Below are positions 6,039 through 6,056 of a stretch of 6,056 nt of DNA, piece after piece. Source of the stretch: Lachnoclostridium sp. (lineage in GTDB: Bacteria > Bacillota > Clostridia > Lachnospirales > Lachnospiraceae); the NCBI GenBank assembly GCA_003445895.1, contig DMCD01000133.1:1-6056 (forward strand), given 5' to 3'. How positions within the stretch are numbered: position 1 is the stretch's first letter; each line of letters opens with the position of its first letter. A model generated the notes under the pieces. The model did not search any database. It saw nothing but the letters and a program-made list of their open reading frames with translations, and was not told the DNA's origin. The position numbers were made by a program, and so were the translations under genes.

Positions 6039-6056
6039 GCCCCCGCGGTTTGCAAT
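6039..6056. terminator. Possible half of an intrinsic terminator of the upstream gene
   Basis: The last bases read, on the minus strand, ACCGCGGGGGC followed directly by TTTACATTTT. A GC-rich arm followed by a T-rich run is what the 3' half of an intrinsic terminator looks like; the matching 5' arm would lie beyond the window. If so, the rho promoter -35 element overlaps the T tract. Only one arm is visible, so this is tentative. Confidence 0.25.

Noticed and set aside
1..6056. A previously undescribed multi-gene system (defence, mobile or biosynthetic)
   Set aside because: Apart from the DUF1385 protein, every gene belongs to a well-known housekeeping family in a recognisable order. No transposase, integrase, toxin-antitoxin pair, att-like repeat or cassette boundary is visible.

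Overview
The window reads as a conserved chromosomal housekeeping segment of a moderately GC-rich Clostridia-class Firmicute, most likely Lachnospiraceae-like. The evidence is the gene order (rho, rpmE, a DUF1385 gene, prmC, prfA), clean AGGAGG-type ribosome binding sites, the Zn-binding form of L31, and the sequence style of the RF1 and PrmC proteins. The family-level assignment is inference; no rRNA or other taxonomic marker is present.

All seven supported genes lie on the minus strand, so transcription runs from the right edge to the left edge. In order of transcription they are: a sigma-A type promoter and a leader of about 90 nt (5913-6038); rho (4338-5912); a 182-bp gap with a second promoter and a leader of about 140 nt; rpmE (3952-4155); a hairpin in the rpmE-DUF1385 gap; the DUF1385/YqhQ-family membrane protein gene (2861-3883); prmC (1884-2864), coupled to it by an ATGA overlap; prfA (787-1860); a dCMP deaminase gene (273-764); and the first 80 codons of rmlA/rfbA (1-242), cut by the window edge. 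Gaps after the DUF1385 gene are -4, 23, 22 and 30 bp and hold no terminator, so the left two thirds look like one transcription unit.

The core genes share a theme of ending and fidelity of gene expression. Rho ends transcription, RF1 ends translation at UAA/UAG, PrmC methylates the GGQ glutamine of RF1, and L31 is a ribosomal protein of the large subunit. The DUF1385 protein has no established function but sits inside this block. The dCMP deaminase (dUMP/dTMP supply) and RmlA (dTDP-glucose, which consumes dTTP, for dTDP-rhamnose) mark the change from information processing to nucleotide and cell-surface sugar metabolism.

I see no mobile element, CRISPR array, tRNA, rRNA or obvious novel multi-gene system. 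The points most worth a second look are the structured leader before rpmE, the low-complexity insertion of Rho with five in-frame 21-bp repeats and separated charge blocks, alternative hairpins in the rho leader, and an insertion of about 31 residues in the PrmC catalytic domain. No stretch longer than 300 bases lacks a gene.
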